Positions 60,874 to 64,000 of a stretch of DNA of 64,000 bases are shown one piece after another. The stretch is taken from the NCBI GenBank assembly GCA_030847615.1, contig JAUMIR010000002.1, forward strand, positions 111,422,309 through 111,486,308. The letters are read 5' to 3'. The DNA is from Gambelia wislizenii (lineage: Eukaryota > Chordata > Lepidosauria > Squamata > Crotaphytidae). A program made the position numbers and the translations under genes. The notes under the pieces are model-generated. The model was given only the letters and a program-made list of their open reading frames with translations, had not been told where the DNA came from and did not search any database. Within the stretch, counting starts at the first letter, position 1. Each line of letters opens with the position of its first letter.

Positions 60874-61420
60874 GGGCTTGTCTAGATGAGAAGATACAAT
60901 GCAGATCGATGTGCATAATTGCAGGTTTGCAGCACCACTCATTTCTCTCCACAGTCTTTTGGAAAAATCTATTGTATGTGAAGCTACCCATGTTTGAAGT
61001 GCACACACAGCCACGCCTGTCAAGCAAGATGGTGGCCAAGAGTATAACACGTTATTATTCTCCACACGTGTTGTAGCCGCTGCACAGTAAAAAAAATTGT
61101 ACTTGTAAATCAAAGGTGTCCAAGTGTGACATTCTGCTTATAAAAAGCTCTTTGGTTTCCTCAGCACAGCAAAAAAGCATACACTCAATGCAGAAATCGA
61201 AAATGGCACTTCCAGCCACTTCCTTGCCAGCAAGCATGCCCCTGTGCACGTCTGACAAAGCCACTCTCCACTTCCATCCTGAATTGGATGTCCAGACATG
61301 CGATAATGCACAAGCCTGCACATTATTCAAAAAACCTCAGGGGAAACCGCAAAAGCTTTTCCTGCACAGTAGATGGCGTTTTTAGCCTATGAGAAGTATT
61401 TTCATTGTCTAGACAACCCC
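60874..61420 (+). mobile_element. TIR element, GGGC-type (copy 4)
   Basis: The ends GGGCTTGTCTAGATGAG and CATTGTCTAGACAACCCC pair, and TGT flanks both sides (60871-60873, 61421-61423). The interior differs from the other copies of this terminal type. Confidence 0.85.
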
Positions 61421-61423
61421 TGT

Positions 61424-61891
61424 GAGAAAAGGGCTTCAAGATTTTCATGACTGTTTTGTTTCATGACTAATTTACTTGTCATGTTATCATCCATATCTTT
61501 GACCTGATTCTATGGGGGGAAAAAACTCACATACAACAAAAAAGATGGATGACTATATAGCTGTGTATTCTCTGTCCATAATAAGATAGCTACCCTTCAA
61601 AGAGCTAATTTACACCAGTGCTCAAATTACATGACACACGCCAAACAGAGAGCAACTTAAACTGTTTCTGCTTTAGTCATTTTTTCCCCAGAAAGGAAAT
61701 AATTAATTTACTTGGCTCTTACAGAACATCCAGATGGGATTACTCCCAAATAATTTTACTCTAGTGTTTTCACTGTTGTTCTCCTGTCTTTCTTTCAGAT
61801 CTCACTTGATGGTGATATTTAAAAAATCAAAAATACAATTGCAGAATCAATTTATAGTATACAGCATGGATTAGCAAAGTGCTAATGAGAC
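61424..61891. other. Intron 20, unique-looking stretch
   Basis: No element was recognised. The CTTTCAG at 61793-61799 is followed by stops in the needed frame and is not an exon acceptor for this gene. Confidence 0.5.
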
Positions 61892-61894
61892 TTT

Positions 61895-62184
61895 GGAGAT
61901 TATCAGATGCGGGGGAACATGCCAAAAAAATCATGTTCACAATCACATCAGAAGATCGCTAGAAGAACAGAAAGGACAATCTTACCAGACGCCACGTCCT
62001 TCACCTGTTCCCGAGGCGTAACACGGCCACGGACAAGGCTTCCCTTTTTCATTGATGGGGTCAAGCCGCCAACAAAAAGGGGTGCCTTGCTGATGCCTGC
62101 ACTACGCCCCCAGAATGCTGAAGGATGACATCATTTGGTTTTCTACTGATCTTCTGACAGTTTTTGCCGCATCTGATAATCTTC
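61895..62184 (+). mobile_element. MITE, GGAG-type, about 290 bp (copy 10)
   Basis: The ends GGAGATTATCAGATGCGG and CCGCATCTGATAATCTTC pair. Flanks are TTT and TTC. The interior (GGGGGAACATGCCAAAAAAA, CACGTCCTTCACCTGTTCCC) matches 55474-55783. Confidence 0.85.
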
Positions 62185-62215
62185 TTCTTGTACCGAGAAT
62201 TACTTTACTAGAGTT

Positions 62216-62672
62216 CCCACATTGGATCCAGGATAGGGCTCCTATAACATTAATCCTTAGCAGACATGATACTGTAAAGCTCCATCAAGCAGGATGAAGG
62301 AACCTGTCTTCCCCCACCTCCCAAACCCCAACTTTCAGTTGCAGCCATCACCTCCCAACATAATAATAATAATAATAAAATTTATTTATACAAGGATATT
62401 GCTTCACCAGTGGAGGCAGCAGGAGGGGCAGAGAGAAGCACCCAGCTCTTTTATTGTCACTGGCTCCTTTGTGTCTTCTAACTTCACCTCCATTGGTGAA
62501 ATAATTGTTATATTGAGAGGGAATGGGTGTGGCTGAAAGTTGAGGGCTGGAAGGTGAGGGGGGACAGGTGCCCTTGCCCTGCTTGAGGGAGCTTTATGGT
62601 ATTTCATCTTGCCCCAAGATCTGTTAAGGATTAAAATTACAGGATCCTGTCCCAGATCCAATGTGGCAATTC
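62216..62672 (+). repeat. Foldback element around an (AAT)n core
   Basis: The ends CCACATTGGATCCAGG and CCAGATCCAATGTGG pair. Inner arms TTAATCCTTA, AAGCTCC-ATCAAGCAGG and CAACTTTCAG pair with the right half. The loop holds AATAATAAT (62361-62378) and TTTATTTATACA. It is probably another MITE; no target duplication was found. Confidence 0.65.
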
Positions 62673-62695
62673 TGCTGTTGACCCTTGATGACTTA

Positions 62696-63427
62696 GGGCT
62701 AATCGACATGGGTAATATGCCTGGTGGTGCAGCGGTTAAATGCCAGTACTGCAGCCACAACATTGTATGTTCAATCCTACAGGGCTCCAAGGTTGACTCA
62801 GCTTTCCATCCTTCTGTAGGTTGGTAAAATGAGTACCCAGCTTGTTGGGGGCAATTAGCTAACACATTGTAAACGGCTTAGGGAGTGCTTTGGCACTGAT
62901 AAGCAGTACAGAAATATCAATGCTATTGCTGTACCCTGTCTTTCCCCGGTCTTAGAGCCCTGCAGTCCTGATGATGCAGGGTTTTTGCCCTGTTCTGCCC
63001 CTGGGCAGTCCTCACCACTCCCGGGGTTAAGTCAGGGTTTTAATTTTTTTTTAAAAAAACAATATACCTGCTTTAATCCATTCCCACTGGCAAAAAACGG
63101 ATCGGGCCCCATGTGACAGCAGGAGCCTGTTCTGGCATGCCAGCCCATCACTGCAGCTGCAAGTCTGCTGTTGCTGTGCTGCAGCAGGAAGGAGACCCAT
63201 AGCATGTGACCAAAGCTGTTCACATGCAGGAGGCCTGGGTCACATGTTGCAGACCAGCCTCCTAGCTTCAGGGAGAGCAAGGAAGACTACAGTGGCAGTG
63301 GCTGCAGCTGCAACAACAGGCCAGTGCATCCATCTGGACATCCTCCCATTTCTTGGAGGGAACAGGGGAGGAGTGGGCTTGATCCGCAGCTAGGAGCCAG
63401 TGTATCCTGGCCCATGTAGATAAGCCC
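62696..63427 (-). mobile_element. TIR element, GGGC-type (copy 5), split by a SINE
   Basis: The ends GGGCTAATCGACATGGG and CCCATGTAGATAAGCCC pair, and TTA flanks both sides (62693-62695, 63428-63430). The interior is the inverse of 43452-43944. A SINE occupies 62722-62936. Confidence 0.85.
62722..62936 (+). mobile_element. tRNA-derived SINE (family N, copy 3), 3' variant
   Basis: It has CCTGGTGGTGCAGCGGTT (A box) and TATGTTCAATCC (B box), then GAGTACCCAGCTTG and GGGGGCAATTAGC. After that it ends with TTTGGCACTGATAAGCAGTA instead of the usual tail, so its 3' end differs from the other copies. Confidence 0.85.
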
Positions 63428-63616
63428 TTAGTTAATTCCTGATCACTCATGCAGCCACAGCATTTCTGAATAAGTCCTTCAATCATCAGTTTCAATTCCT
63501 TGGTTTGGGAGGTAGGGAAGGCTAATTATAGGTTTTTCCTTTGGAACCAGAGCAATTGCTTATCTTTTAATTATTACTGCAGTATGAGAATGAACAGAAA
63601 GCAAGTTAGTAAAAGG

Positions 63617-63885
63617 CCAGTAGCCCAGATGGTGCAGTGGTTAAATGCCAGTACTGCAAGCCACCATGTTACAAGTTGGAACCCAAGGCCTCCAAGGTTC
63701 ACTCAGCCTTCCATCCCTTTGTAGGTCAGTAAAATGAGTACCTGGCTTGACACACATTGGAAACCGCTTAATGTGGTGTAGATGTGTAAATTGCTATTGC
63801 TTAAAACAATTTGTAAGCCACTCTGAGAACCTTTGTGGCCGAAGAGCGGGGGTATAAATACCTAAATAAATAAATAAATAAATGA
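63617..63885 (+). mobile_element. tRNA-derived SINE (family N, copy 4)
   Basis: It starts GTAGCCCAGATGGTGCAGTG, with a B-box region CAAGTTGGAACCC that has drifted, and ends CTTTGTGGCCGAAGAGCGGG, GTATAAATACC and (TAAA)n. The head is less conserved than copy 2. Confidence 0.85.
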
Positions 63886-64000
63886 AGCAGAGGCTGCTGT
63901 AAAAGATAGCGATAAGAAGGAAATTACTAATTAAAGGGCCACTAATAAGAAGAAATGAGACCTTTACTCAATGGGACTTTTGAGGATACACTTATTTACT

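Noticed and set aside
61793..61860. Possible further ITIH exon after CTTTCAG
   Set aside because: The frame needed after exon 20 meets a stop within a few codons and the residues do not resemble the GQFF segment expected next.

Overview
The window is vertebrate nuclear DNA, very probably from a squamate reptile and perhaps an iguanian lizard. The grounds are introns with consensus splice sites and a dense mix of Sauria-type SINEs, RTE-BovB, CR1, L2, Penelope-like and Ngaro-like retroelements, Tigger-like and hAT elements, and many short inverted-repeat transposons. The clade is an inference from repeat content; no database was searched.

One protein-coding gene runs left to right across the whole window. 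It is an inter-alpha-trypsin inhibitor heavy chain, closest by recollection to ITIH3. I place 20 exons between 2031 and 60411 that join in phase to 811 codons. They carry a signal peptide, a VIT domain, a vWA domain with an intact DxSxS MIDAS motif, and the Asp-Pro-His-Phe maturation site where the mature chain would be linked to chondroitin sulfate. Two exons are microexons of 6 and 12 nt and a third is 21 nt. The last one or two exons lie beyond base 64000. A compact HNF1 - C/EBP - TATA arrangement sits just upstream of the start codon, which fits liver expression.

Everything else is intronic or upstream and mostly transposable elements. 1-2030: Tigger-like remnant, L2-like tail, a foldback MITE, promoter. 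Introns 1-2 (2124-18406): MITEs, an LTR-like segment, a Tigger-like element, an L2 remnant split by a MITE, a hAT element with an internal minisatellite and perfect 8-bp target duplications, and an antisense APE-type LINE split by a MITE. Introns 3-4: palindromic MITEs, SINEs, a 29-bp perfect hairpin, a Sauria SINE split by a MITE, and an internally deleted Ngaro-like tyrosine-recombinase retroelement with split direct repeats. Intron 9: a CR1 LINE with intact ORF2 and 5'-truncated ORF1. Introns 15-16: a GC-rich 1-kb inverted-repeat element, a CR1 split by a BovB and a MITE, and a Penelope-like fragment with a hammerhead-like relic, itself split by a SINE. Intron 20: further MITEs and SINEs.

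The most distinctive finding is a large set of unrelated-looking MITEs that share GG-initial terminal inverted repeats and 3-bp target-site duplications. Target duplications let many nested insertions be ordered in time.
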